From an uncultured Acidobacteriia bacterium (lineage in GTDB: Bacteria > Acidobacteriota > Terriglobia > Bryobacterales > Bryobacteraceae): a stretch of DNA of 64,000 nucleotides. This document shows, one piece after another, positions 1 through 8,021 of this stretch. Location of the stretch: NCBI GenBank assembly GCA_903923395.1, contig CAIXXM010000146.1, forward strand, positions 62,001 through 126,000. Direction: 5' to 3'. The number at the start of each line of letters is the position of its first letter. Position 1 is the stretch's first letter. Below the pieces are notes generated by a model. It was not told the DNA's origin. It made no database searches and worked only from the letters and a program-made list of their open reading frames with translations. The position numbers and the translations under genes were made by a program.

Positions 1-1919
1 GGATGCAATTCGCAGAGCACACCCAGGCGCTGCCCCTGCCAGAACAATTCCGCCGAACGCGTGGGATGCTGCCAGGATTGTGTTTCCGCGAGGGGCTTCA
101 CCACAACGCCGGAAGCCAGGCTTTCCACGGTCCGCTTCAACTCAAACAGCCCCGCGCGGCCATCATCCTTCGCGAAAACCGCAGCCATCAGATGCTGCCG
201 TTCCACCGGTTTCTCTTCGCCGCGTTTATGAATTTCACGGCCAATTTCGAAGATCCGGAACTGGTCAAAATGTTTCGCATTCTCCGCGATATTGCGGTGC
301 AGGCCGGGCAGCAGCGAAGTGCGCATCAGTTCCTGCCCGGCAGCAATCGGGTTCAGCACGCGGATATGGTCCGTTGCGGCGAAGCCGAACCGGGCAGCTT
401 CCTGTTCACTGATGAATGAGTAATTCGAGACTTCGTTGAAGCCGCGGGACGTCATGAAGCGCCGCTTGGCGCGCAGGAACTCACGCTCCGGCGGATCAAA
501 CGATGGCGCACAGGGTACCAACGGCGGCACGGGATCAATGGTGCTGTAGCCAATCATGCGGCCTACTTCTTCCACCAGATCATCGGGCATGGCAACATCT
601 TTCGTCGCACGCCACGTCGGCACGGAAACGGTGAACTTGCCCGCTTGCGGTTCCGACACACCAAACTGCAGCGACTCCAGAATCCGCCGGACTTCCCCGG
701 CTTCCAGAACACGGCCCAGCTTGCGCGCCAGCCAGTGTAGATCCAGATCAATTGACGGTGCCGTCTTCAGTTCCGCGGAAGCCTGGCACAAGCCACCCAC
801 CAGACGAATCCCGGGCGACAAGACCGGCAGCAGTTCCAGAGCGCGGGCCAGAGCACGCGTTGTGTTCACGGGATCCAGCGCCTTTTCAAAGCGCATGGAG
901 GCATCCGTCCGCAGCTTCAATGCGGAAGACGTCTTGCGCACGCTCGACGCATTGAAGTTCGCACTTTCCAGAACAATGCTGGTGGTGGTGGCAGAGATGG
1001 CAGAGTCCAAACCGCCGATCACGCCGGCAACGGCCACCGGTCCGGCAGCATCCGTGATGACTAGGTTCGCGGGGTTGAGTTCATACTCCTCATGGTTCAG
1101 CGCCATGAGCTTCTCGCCCGCTTTCGCGCGGCGCACAAAGATCGTCCCGCCCGCTAGCTTTTCGCGGTCAAACGCGTGCATCGGCTGCGGCAGTTCGGCC
1201 AGCAGCAGGTTCGTCAAATCGACGATGTTGTTGATGGGGTTGAGCCCAATCGCAGTCAAGCGGTGCTGCAGCCAAAGCGGGGAAGGCTGCACCGTGACGT
1301 TTTCAAACACCAGCGCACTGTAGCGCGGGCATAGAGTGAAGTCTTCAATCTCCACATTCACCGGACCACCCAGCGCGGGCAGCAGCTCCAGGTTCACGTG
1401 ATCGCGCAGGGTCTTGCCAGTGATGGCAGCCACTTCGCGCGCCATACCGTGATGACCCCAGAGATCCGGCCGGTGCGTGATGCTCTTGTTGTCGATCTCA
1501 ATGACCGTGTCTGCCACAGGCAGAACATCACCATCAGCAAGTTCCACAATGCCGCCGTGGTCTTTGTTGATGCCGAGTTCATTGGTGGACGCCAGCATGC
1601 CATCGCTGTCCACACCAGCCACGCGCTTGATGCCCAGCGGAACATAGACCGTGGTGATGCCTTCGCGGCAATTCGGCGCGCCGCAAACAACGGTGCGCTG
1701 GCCATATTTACCGGCATCCACAACAGCCTTGGAACAATGCGTGCCCTCGATGTGCACCGAAGACAGAACCTTCGCGGGAACGGCATCCTGCAACAGTTCG
1801 CCCGCAATTTCCACGCCTTCGCATTCGGCCGTCTTCATGGTGATGAGACGTTCCAGATCCTTGGCCTCAACGTCGAGACCTTCCACGAATTCACGAATCC
1901 AGGAGTAAGAGAATTTCAT
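1..1919 (-). CDS. pheT: phenylalanyl-tRNA synthetase beta subunit (3' end outside window)
   Basis: Beta chain of the alpha2-beta2 phenylalanyl-tRNA synthetase, which charges tRNA-Phe in the cytoplasm. The frame opens with MKFSYSWIREFVEG, the usual PheT N-terminus, followed by a tRNA-binding OB-type segment (about residues 40-150). The editing B3/B4 region and the B5 region (near the EVGRMIGY motif) follow, and then the start of the catalytic-like core. About 639 codons are visible, and the C-terminal part (anticodon-binding FDX-ACB domain) lies beyond base 1. It follows pheS after a 2-base gap, so the two subunits are co-transcribed. No stop interrupts the visible part. Identity is secure. 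Confidence 0.96.
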   Translation of the reverse strand, partial: MKFSYSWIREFVEGLDVEAKDLERLITMKTAECEGVEIAGELLQDAVPAKVLSSVHIEGTHCSKAVVDAGKYGQRTVVCGAPNCREGITTVYVPLGIKRVAGVDSDGMLASTNELGINKDHGGIVELADGDVLPVADTVIEIDNKSITHRPDLWGHHGMAREVAAITGKTLRDHVNLELLPALGGPVNVEIEDFTLCPRYSALVFENVTVQPSPLWLQHRLTAIGLNPINNIVDLTNLLLAELPQPMHAFDREKLAGGTIFVRRAKAGEKLMALNHEEYELNPANLVITDAAGPVAVAGVIGGLDSAISATTTSIVLESANFNASSVRKTSSALKLRTDASMRFEKALDPVNTTRALARALELLPVLSPGIRLVGGLCQASAELKTAPSIDLDLHWLARKLGRVLEAGEVRRILESLQFGVSEPQAGKFTVSVPTWRATKDVAMPDDLVEEVGRMIGYSTIDPVPPLVPCAPSFDPPEREFLRAKRRFMTSRGFNEVSNYSFISEQEAARFGFAATDHIRVLNPIAAGQELMRTSLLPGLHRNIAENAKHFDQFRIFEIGREIHKRGEEKPVERQHLMAAVFAKDDGRAGLFELKRTVESLASGVVVKPLAETQSWQHPTRSAELFWQGQRLGVLCELH

Positions 1920-1921
1920 GG

Positions 1922-2941
1922 TTAGAATTGCTCCAGGAAGCGCAGGTCGCCGCTCTGCAGCCAGCGGATATCGTCAATCGCGTAGCGCATCATCACCAGG
2001 CGCGTCAGGCCGAGGCCGAACGCAAAACCATTCCATTCCGCGGGGTCAATCCCGCTCATCCGCAGCACATGCGGATTGACCAGACCACAGGGCAGAAGCT
2101 CCACCCAGCCGCTGTGTTTGCACACCGGGCAGCCGCTGCCGCCGCAGATCAGGCATTGAATATCGAGTTCGAAGCCGGGTTCCACGAACGGGAAGAAGCC
2201 GGGGCGCAGACGCACCGTCACATCCCGCTTGAAGATGGAGCTCAGCAGGGTTTTCATGAAGTAAATCAGATTGCCCACGGAGACTTCGCGGCCAATCATC
2301 ATGCCTTCCAGTTGATAGAAAGTGTGTTCGTGGGAAGCGTCCACGCTCTCATTGCGGAACACGCGGCCGGGCGCAATCATGCGCAATGGCGGACCCAGCG
2401 TCTCCATGCCGCGCACCTGCACCGGCGAAGTGTGCGTCCGCAACAACCAGCCGCCCTCGAGCCAAAACGTATCCTGCATATCCCGCGCGGGGTGATCCGC
2501 GGGGATGTTGAGCGCGTCGAAATTGTGGTGCTCCGTCTCAACTTCCGGACCATCCAGAACCGTGAAACCCATGGAACGGAAGAGGTCTTCAATCTCCCAC
2601 TGGATTTGCGTCACCGGATGCAATTTCCCCGGCGCCGGGCTCGTTATCGCAGCGGCCGGAGGAACAGTTAAATCCAGCCATTCCGCATCGAGCCGTGCCG
2701 CCAGAGCAGCCTCTTCGAACTTCGTCTTCAGCGCGTCATAGGCGCCTTCGAGCGTTTGCTTGGCCTGGTTGATGAACTTGCCGCGGGCCGCGCGCTCCTC
2801 ACCGGAGAGCTTGCCCATGTCTTTGCTGAGTTGCGCGAGCACGCCCTTGCGGCCCAGCACTTCCACGCGCACGGCTTCGAGGTCAGCCAGGTTTTGCGAG
2901 GCTTCAATGCGCGCGAGAGCGCTGTCGAGAAGGTCTTGCAT
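1922..2941 (-). CDS. pheS: phenylalanyl-tRNA synthetase alpha subunit
   Basis: Catalytic alpha chain of phenylalanyl-tRNA synthetase, 339 aa, the normal bacterial length. An N-terminal coiled-coil arm (about residues 1-90) is followed by a class II aminoacyl-tRNA synthetase core. Motif 2 is seen as FRNESVDASHEHTFYQLEG and motif 3 as GLGLTRLVMM near the C-terminus. A Cys-rich CLICGGSGCPVC loop is present, as in many bacterial PheS proteins. It lies between an unknown upstream gene (2-base gap) and pheT (2-base gap), so the three look like one operon read leftwards. Confidence 0.97.
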   Translation of the reverse strand: MQDLLDSALARIEASQNLADLEAVRVEVLGRKGVLAQLSKDMGKLSGEERAARGKFINQAKQTLEGAYDALKTKFEEAALAARLDAEWLDLTVPPAAAITSPAPGKLHPVTQIQWEIEDLFRSMGFTVLDGPEVETEHHNFDALNIPADHPARDMQDTFWLEGGWLLRTHTSPVQVRGMETLGPPLRMIAPGRVFRNESVDASHEHTFYQLEGMMIGREVSVGNLIYFMKTLLSSIFKRDVTVRLRPGFFPFVEPGFELDIQCLICGGSGCPVCKHSGWVELLPCGLVNPHVLRMSGIDPAEWNGFAFGLGLTRLVMMRYAIDDIRWLQSGDLRFLEQF

Positions 2942-2943
2942 GA

Positions 2944-3408
2944 TTATTCAGCAGCAGGAAGGTACACAGTCTGCGCGCCGCCCAGTTCCAGGCCCAGGTG
3001 GTTCACGTAGAAGAGCAGAATGTCGGGCTGATACTTCGCCTTGAACTCTTCGTAGACACGCGCCTGCCAGCCTTCGGTCAGGTATTTCGCGGATTCGATG
3101 TCCTTGTCGAAGAAGCCCTCCTGATGGGGCACGCCAAGGAAATCCAGCACCGCGCGGATCATGTCCAGATGCGCGATGAGGATGGCCTGCGAGAGGTCTG
3201 TGGCGAATTCCTGGTCGCCTTCTTCCAGCCGCTTGAAGAACTTCGGCACGGAGGCGCGCAGGTTCTCTGCGTTCAGTTTGAAAAGGCGGGTTCTCGTTTT
3301 GAAGCGGTCGTAAAGCTGAAAGGTCTTCAATTTCCCGAAGGAAATGCCGCGCACGAGCTGCCGCAGTCGATCTTGTCCCAGCTGCAGAAACACGTCGGAT
3401 AGCTGCAT
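2944..3408 (-). CDS. conserved protein of unknown function upstream of pheST
   Basis: A 154 aa soluble protein, leading gene of the pheS-pheT operon and only 2 bases from pheS. No signal peptide or membrane segment is visible. The sequence is rich in charged and aromatic residues, with a basic N-terminal third. I do not recognise the family. A further in-frame ATG six codons upstream (3426) is possible; neither start has a clear ribosome-binding site, and I prefer the inner one because it leaves more promoter space against the divergent purA. Position and codon pattern support a real gene. Confidence 0.72.
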   Translation of the reverse strand: MQLSDVFLQLGQDRLRQLVRGISFGKLKTFQLYDRFKTRTRLFKLNAENLRASVPKFFKRLEEGDQEFATDLSQAILIAHLDMIRAVLDFLGVPHQEGFFDKDIESAKYLTEGWQARVYEEFKAKYQPDILLFYVNHLGLELGGAQTVYLPAAE

Positions 3409-3459
3409 AAAGGCCCAGCGTAACATAGTGCGCTAACATTGGGAGTTTGGCCTTTTCTA

Positions 3460-4764
3460 ATGAGTAACCTAATCGTTCTAGGCGCACAGTGGGGAGATGA
3501 AGGCAAAGGCAAGCTGGTTGACCTTCTCTCAGACCGCTTTGATTTCATCGTGCGCTACCAAGGCGGGCACAACGCCGGGCACACCATCATCATCGGGGAC
3601 CGCAAATTTGTCTTGCGCCTCATTCCGAGCGGCATCCTCCGCCCCGGCAAAACTGCCGTCATCGGCAACGGACTGGTGATTGATCCCCTGGCCCTGCTGG
3701 AGGAAGTGGAGCAACTCGCAGCAGCTGGCGTGGATGTGATGAGCCAGTTGCGCATCAGCAATCGCGCGCAGGTTCTGCTGCCTTCCCACCGCATCGTCGA
3801 AAAAATCTCGGAAGCTGCCGCCGGGCGCGTCGCCATTGGCACTACTTCGCGCGGCATCGGCCCCTGCTATGAAGACAAGGCTGGACGCCGCGGTATCCGC
3901 ATTGCCGATCTGATTGACCCTACCTACTTCCCGGAAGCTTTGAAGCAAGTGGTCAATGATCAGCTCACCCGCGCCCGCGCTTTTGGCGTGGAAGACACGC
4001 TCGACCTCGATCAGGTCATCGCGCAATACACCGCTGCGGCGGACCGTATCCGTCCGCTGGTTTGCGATACCGCGATGTTGCTGGCGGATGCGATGAAGGC
4101 GGGCAAGAACCTGCTGTTCGAAGGCGCGCAGGGGACGATGCTCGATCTGGATCACGGTACTTATCCGTTCGTAACCTCTTCCAGTGCGTCGGCTGGCGGT
4201 GCTTGTACCGGAGCGGGCGTACCTCCGACGAAAATCAGCGGCATTATCGGTATCTCGAAGGCGTACATCACGCGCGTTGGCGGTGGTCCGTTCCCGACCG
4301 AAGATCTGGGCGAAGCCGGCACCGCGATCCGGACCCGTGGACATGAGTTCGGGTCCGTTACCGGACGTCCGCGCCGCTGTGGCTGGTTCGATGTGCCTCT
4401 GCTGCGCTACACCGCTGCGATCAATGGCTTCGACAGCATGGTAGTGACTAAGTTGGACGTGCTGGATGGTCTCGAAGAGATCAAGGTCTGCGTGGCGTAT
4501 AAGATCGACGGCGTGATCTATCCGGATATGCCCCCGACGCACCGTGAACTGGCGCTGGTGGAACCGGTCTACGAATCTCTGCCCGGCTGGTCGGAGAGCA
4601 CTGTCGGCATTTCTGATTGGGATGCGCGTCCCCAAGCCGCAAAGAATTACCTGGCGTTCCTCGAAGAGAAGACCGGCGTCGAAGTGGGCTGTGTCTCGAC
4701 CGGGCCGGAGCGCATGCAAACGATCCGCAAGGCCGGGTCGCGGTTCGAATCATTGACGAGTTAG
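3460..4764 (+). CDS. purA: adenylosuccinate synthetase
   Basis: First committed step from IMP to AMP: IMP + aspartate + GTP gives adenylosuccinate. The 434 aa protein starts at the ATG giving MSNLIVLGAQWGDEGKGK. This contains the GDEGKGK GTP-binding loop with its catalytic Asp, and the frame continues through GGHNAGHT with the catalytic His. The central GTTSRGIGP and the C-terminal VSTGPERMQT segments are also canonical. An upstream TTG at 3439 is in frame but would add seven residues not typical of the family. It is transcribed divergently from the pheST operon. Confidence 0.98.
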   Translation: MSNLIVLGAQWGDEGKGKLVDLLSDRFDFIVRYQGGHNAGHTIIIGDRKFVLRLIPSGILRPGKTAVIGNGLVIDPLALLEEVEQLAAAGVDVMSQLRISNRAQVLLPSHRIVEKISEAAAGRVAIGTTSRGIGPCYEDKAGRRGIRIADLIDPTYFPEALKQVVNDQLTRARAFGVEDTLDLDQVIAQYTAAADRIRPLVCDTAMLLADAMKAGKNLLFEGAQGTMLDLDHGTYPFVTSSSASAGGACTGAGVPPTKISGIIGISKAYITRVGGGPFPTEDLGEAGTAIRTRGHEFGSVTGRPRRCGWFDVPLLRYTAAINGFDSMVVTKLDVLDGLEEIKVCVAYKIDGVIYPDMPPTHRELALVEPVYESLPGWSESTVGISDWDARPQAAKNYLAFLEEKTGVEVGCVSTGPERMQTIRKAGSRFESLTS

Positions 4765-4791
4765 GATTTAATCAGTCGGGGCCGCATTTTC

Positions 4792-5073
4792 ATGCAAATT
4801 GAACTCACCTCGGATCAAAAGGCATTCGCCCGCCGCGCGGTGGACTCTCGCCGGCTGCAGAACGAAGAGGATGCTGTTCGGGAGGCCTTGGCTCTGTGGG
4901 AAGACCGTGAACGCCGCCGCTTGGAATTTCTCGCTTCACTGGATCGGGCCGAAGCTTCAGCGGCGCGCGGCGAGGGGCGACCGATAACCCCCGAATCCAT
5001 GCGAGAACTCGCTTCGGAAGTGAAAGCCCGGGGGCGGGCGCGGTTTATCGCTCAGCAAGCTTCGCAACAGTAA
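4792..5073 (+). CDS. ParD-like antitoxin (ribbon-helix-helix)
   Basis: A 93 aa protein with the layout of ParD antitoxins. A short N-terminal beta strand (MQIELTSDQ) is followed by two helices carrying the EDAVREALALWE segment, and then by a charged C-terminal tail that would wrap the toxin. Known members dimerise, bind their own operator and neutralise a ParE toxin. The stop codon overlaps the ATG of the next frame (TAATG), the usual antitoxin-toxin arrangement. The next frame is broken, so this may be an orphan antitoxin. It starts 27 bases after purA. Confidence 0.82.
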   Translation: MQIELTSDQKAFARRAVDSRRLQNEEDAVREALALWEDRERRRLEFLASLDRAEASAARGEGRPITPESMRELASEVKARGRARFIAQQASQQ

Positions 5074-5372
5074 TGTTTAACCGGCTCACGCCAGAGGCGG
5101 AAATCGACCTTGACGATATCTGGTGGTAAGTGGCTTCGCAAAGCGCGAACATGGACGTCGCGGATAGATTTGTCGATTCCATCACCGCCCGTTTTCCTTT
5201 TCTCGCGGACTTCCCATATGCGGGAAGATCCCGGCACCAAGACTTAGGCCAGGGACGCCGCAGCTTTCCGGTCGGGGAGTATCTGATTGTCTATTCCGTT
5301 CAAGAGGAAAACGTCCTTATCCTGCGGGTCGTTCACGGCAAACGGCAGCTGGAAGAAATCTTCGGACCTTAA
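5073..5372 (+). pseudogene. ParE/RelE-family toxin interrupted by an in-frame TAA
   Basis: The frame opens at the ATG overlapping the antitoxin stop and gives MFNRLTPEAEIDLDDIWW. A TAA follows at 5127-5129, and the same frame then continues with VASQSANMDVADRFVDSI through GRRSFPVGEYLIVYSV to VVHGKRQLEEIF. These are the N- and C-terminal halves of one ParE toxin of 99 codons with no frame change. In ParE proteins the interrupted position is usually Tyr (DIWxY), so a single TAC/TAT to TAA change explains it. A GTG directly after the stop (5130) could in principle restart a truncated 80 aa product lacking the first strand and helix. Most likely inactive. Confidence 0.85.
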
Positions 5373-5373
5373 A

Positions 5374-6306
5374 CTACAGTCCCGCCGTTGCCATATACCC
5401 GCGGATCTTTTTGAGATCCTTCGACATCCACGCCAGAATCTCCGCCTTCGGCATGGTCGGCTTCAGTTTCCCGGCATCTGCACCGCCCAGCGGGTACTCG
5501 AAATGCATCTGCAGAGGACCCTGGAACTTCGCCTTCGCCACCATCTGGAGGAACTGGGGGAACTTCACCATCCCCTCGCCAATCGGCTTCCACATAGCCT
5601 TCCAGTCGCCCTTCGCGTTCTTCTCCCACACGAAATCCTTCAGAGCAATACCGCGTAAGTGGGGACCGCAGATGTTGAAGCTGTTGATCCAGCCGCCGAA
5701 GCCGCCTTCTATGGTCGCGTGGCCCACGTCGTAATTGATGCCGCAGTCGCGCGGATCCGTACCCTGCAGGATCTCGTGTAAGTCCCAAATGCTCGCCCCG
5801 ACCAGGCCAATGCCGGAGTGCGTGTGATACATCGCCGTCGCCTGATACTTGCGGTTCAGCGCTGCCAACTTCGCCACGCGCGGCTTGAACTCTTCAATCT
5901 GCGCGGCGTAGGGCTTGGCGTCGGTCCAGTGCAGTGCTGCCCAGCGGTAATGGTGGATGCCGAGCTTCTGCATGGTGGAAAGCAGATCTTCCGCATAGGG
6001 GCTGTCCGCATCCACAATGTCCGTGGTCAGCATCGTGATTTCGATGTTGTGTTTCTTGAAGATGGCGGCAAGCTTCGGCAGTTCGGTTTTGACGTTCTCC
6101 GGTTCGATGTGGCCGCCCTTGCGGACCGCGAGATCAACGCCCTCAAAGCCAATCTCCTCGATGGCGGCAGCCAGTTCCTCGCCCTGCAGGAATTGCAGGT
6201 GTTTCGAGAAGATGGAGAGCTTCAGTTTCGGGGCAGGTTGGGCTTGCAAAAGCACCGGTGCTGCAGCGAGTCCGGCAAGCATGTGGCGGCGGGAGATTTC
6301 GGCCAT
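5374..6306 (-). CDS. Tat-exported sugar phosphate isomerase/epimerase-like protein
   Basis: A 310 aa xylose-isomerase-like TIM-barrel protein. The N-terminus carries a twin-arginine motif, SRRHMLAG, followed by a hydrophobic stretch ending at Ala-Gln-Ala, so folded export by Tat is likely. The barrel begins at KLKLSIFSKHLQ and includes GFEGVDLAVRKGGH, MYHTHSGIG and NYDVGHAT. The His/Asp/Glu residues in these segments are typical of the divalent-metal site of the family. The substrate is not predictable. It runs convergently with the broken toxin gene (one base between stops). It lies downstream of the PIN module on the same strand. Confidence 0.85.
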   Translation of the reverse strand: MAEISRRHMLAGLAAAPVLLQAQPAPKLKLSIFSKHLQFLQGEELAAAIEEIGFEGVDLAVRKGGHIEPENVKTELPKLAAIFKKHNIEITMLTTDIVDADSPYAEDLLSTMQKLGIHHYRWAALHWTDAKPYAAQIEEFKPRVAKLAALNRKYQATAMYHTHSGIGLVGASIWDLHEILQGTDPRDCGINYDVGHATIEGGFGGWINSFNICGPHLRGIALKDFVWEKNAKGDWKAMWKPIGEGMVKFPQFLQMVAKAKFQGPLQMHFEYPLGGADAGKLKPTMPKAEILAWMSKDLKKIRGYMATAGL

Positions 6307-6312
6307 AGGAGA

Positions 6313-6774
6313 TCAGTGTATCGAAGCTGGCACCGCTTCAGCGTTGCGGATGATTCGAAGAAGTTCGAGGTCCGTCAGCACCGTTATCCCATGTGCCGAG
6401 CAAAACTCTAAAACGGCAGGATCTTTGAAGTGGTCATCCAAAGTGCATATGCAGTGCGCACCACCGCTGATGGCGGTCTGGAGGATATGAACGTCATCTT
6501 GATCCCGAATTGGAGTTGTAATCTCCATGGCGACTTCCGCGATTTCTGCAACCGTTGCAAGATCCCGGACGAACTGTACGATCTCCGTGAATGTCAAACC
6601 ATGCCGCTTGGCAAGGCGCGGATACTGCAACACACGCTCCAGTTCTTCAAGAATTGACGCAGAGAGAATGAGCTGGTGACCCCTTGCCAGCAGCTCGATG
6701 AGGAGTGCCCTTGCAGGGCCCGAAGACTTGGGGTTCGCACGAACGAGAACCGCCGAGTCTAGCGTAATTCTCAC
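6313..6774 (-). CDS. PIN-domain toxin (COG1569-type)
   Basis: A 153 aa PIN-fold protein, probably a Mg-dependent ribonuclease toxin. The acidic site residues are visible: Asp in MRITLDSAVLV, Glu in SILEELERVL, and Asp residues in IRDQDDVHIL and CTLDDHF. The GTG start overlaps the stop of the upstream small gene by 4 bases (GTGA), a coupled antitoxin-toxin order. The reading frame is intact and of full family length. I expect it to be the toxin of a two-gene module with the 94 aa protein. Confidence 0.82.
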   Translation of the reverse strand: MRITLDSAVLVRANPKSSGPARALLIELLARGHQLILSASILEELERVLQYPRLAKRHGLTFTEIVQFVRDLATVAEIAEVAMEITTPIRDQDDVHILQTAISGGAHCICTLDDHFKDPAVLEFCSAHGITVLTDLELLRIIRNAEAVPASIH

Positions 6775-7055
6775 TTGATCGATTTATATCCAGGGCGCAC
6801 TGTTCTCATGGCTTCTTCCATGAGTTCTTCCTGTTCTACCTCTGACAAGCTGCTCATCCCATCGCCCAGCCGGTCGTAGAAGCCTTGAATCCGCGTGATC
6901 GCTTCCGCGCGCTGTTCCGGCGCTGCACTATCAGTCTTATAAGTTTTCACGCTAATGGTTTCCGACTCGGCCAGCGGCCTTCCGAGAAGTTCTTCCAGCG
7001 CGGATTTTACGGGCGCAGAGAGGGTTTTCGCGCTGTGAAGTGAGCTGTCAAGCAT
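6771..7055 (-). CDS. probable antitoxin of the PIN toxin
   Basis: A 94 aa acidic protein directly upstream of, and overlapping, the PIN toxin. The C-terminal half is strongly acidic (SLSEVEQEELMEEAM), as expected for a toxin-binding tail. I do not recognise a named DNA-binding fold, although such genes commonly accompany COG1569 PIN toxins. The role is inferred from the size, the 4-base coupling and the order. Not confirmed from sequence alone. Confidence 0.6.
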   Translation of the reverse strand: MLDSSLHSAKTLSAPVKSALEELLGRPLAESETISVKTYKTDSAAPEQRAEAITRIQGFYDRLGDGMSSLSEVEQEELMEEAMRTVRPGYKSIK

Positions 7056-7085
7056 CGGTGTTCACCTGATCCGATCATAACTCTT

Positions 7086-8021
7086 CTACCGCGCCCGCCG
7101 CTTCCGTAACTCATCCAGCGTCACTGCCAGAATAATCACCGCCCCAATCACCACCTGCTGCCAGTAATTCGAGACATTCAGCAGGTCCGCGCCGTTGGAA
7201 AGCAGGCCCATGATCAATGCGCCGATCAGCGTCCCGATGACGCTGCCTTCGCCGCCATTCAAGCTGCCGCCGCCGATGACCACCGCTGCGATGGCCTGCA
7301 GTTCATAACCCTGCCCGGCAGTAGGTTGGCCGGTCATGAGACGCGAAGCCTCTATCATCCCCGCGAGTCCGGTCAACATACCGCCGATAGCGTAGACCGT
7401 AGTAGTGTGGAAATCCACTGGAATGCCCGCATAGACAGCTGCGATCTTATTACTGCCGATGGCGAAAGCATATCTTCCCGAGCGGGTATGTTCCAACAGA
7501 AAATGCACGCTGACGGCACAGATCACCAGCAGCCAAACCACGAATGGAATACCCAGTAAGTTCCCTTCCCCCAGGAAGGAAAAACCAGCCGGGATCTTAT
7601 GTACCGGCAGCCCATTCGAGATAATCAACGCCGTGCCGCGGTAGATACCCAGCGCGCCCAGTGTCACAATAAACGGCGCTATCTTCAAGCGCGTAATGGC
7701 AAAGCCATTCAGGAATCCGCAGACCGCGCCAGTCAGAATACCAATGCCGATGCCAACCGGAATCGGCACGCCACGCTCCAGGGCCATGGTTCCAATTAGC
7801 CCGCTCAGACCAAGAATCGAGCCGACTGACAGATCAATACCGCCCGTGATGATCACGATGGTCATACCCAGCGCCATCGTATTGAAAACAGCCGTCTGGC
7901 GTGCCACCGATGCCAGGTTGTTCGGCGTCAGAAAGTAAGGCGATGCGATGGACAGCGCGACGAAAAGAATAATCAGGCTGAGAAACGGCAGCAACTTTTG
8001 CAGCAGTGGTGTCTTCTTCAT
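7086..8021 (-). CDS. sugar ABC transporter permease (RbsC-type)
   Basis: Inner-membrane permease of a ribose/galactose-type ABC importer, 311 aa with about eight to ten hydrophobic segments. It begins with a cytoplasmic Lys-rich start and a long first membrane segment. Family signatures include TGGIDLSVGSILGLSG and VIGGGSLNGGEGSVIGTLIGA, the latter corresponding to the cytoplasmic coupling region. The start overlaps the end of the ATPase gene by 4 bases, so translation is coupled. No periplasmic binding protein gene is adjacent, so the specificity (ribose, xylose, autoinducer-2 or other) cannot be stated. Confidence 0.93.
   Translation of the reverse strand: MKKTPLLQKLLPFLSLIILFVALSIASPYFLTPNNLASVARQTAVFNTMALGMTIVIITGGIDLSVGSILGLSGLIGTMALERGVPIPVGIGIGILTGAVCGFLNGFAITRLKIAPFIVTLGALGIYRGTALIISNGLPVHKIPAGFSFLGEGNLLGIPFVVWLLVICAVSVHFLLEHTRSGRYAFAIGSNKIAAVYAGIPVDFHTTTVYAIGGMLTGLAGMIEASRLMTGQPTAGQGYELQAIAAVVIGGGSLNGGEGSVIGTLIGALIMGLLSNGADLLNVSNYWQQVVIGAVIILAVTLDELRKRRAR

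Noticed and set aside
3439-3459. Upstream TTG extension of purA
   Set aside because: Adds seven residues before the conserved MSNLIVLGAQWGDEGKG start and has no better ribosome-binding site.
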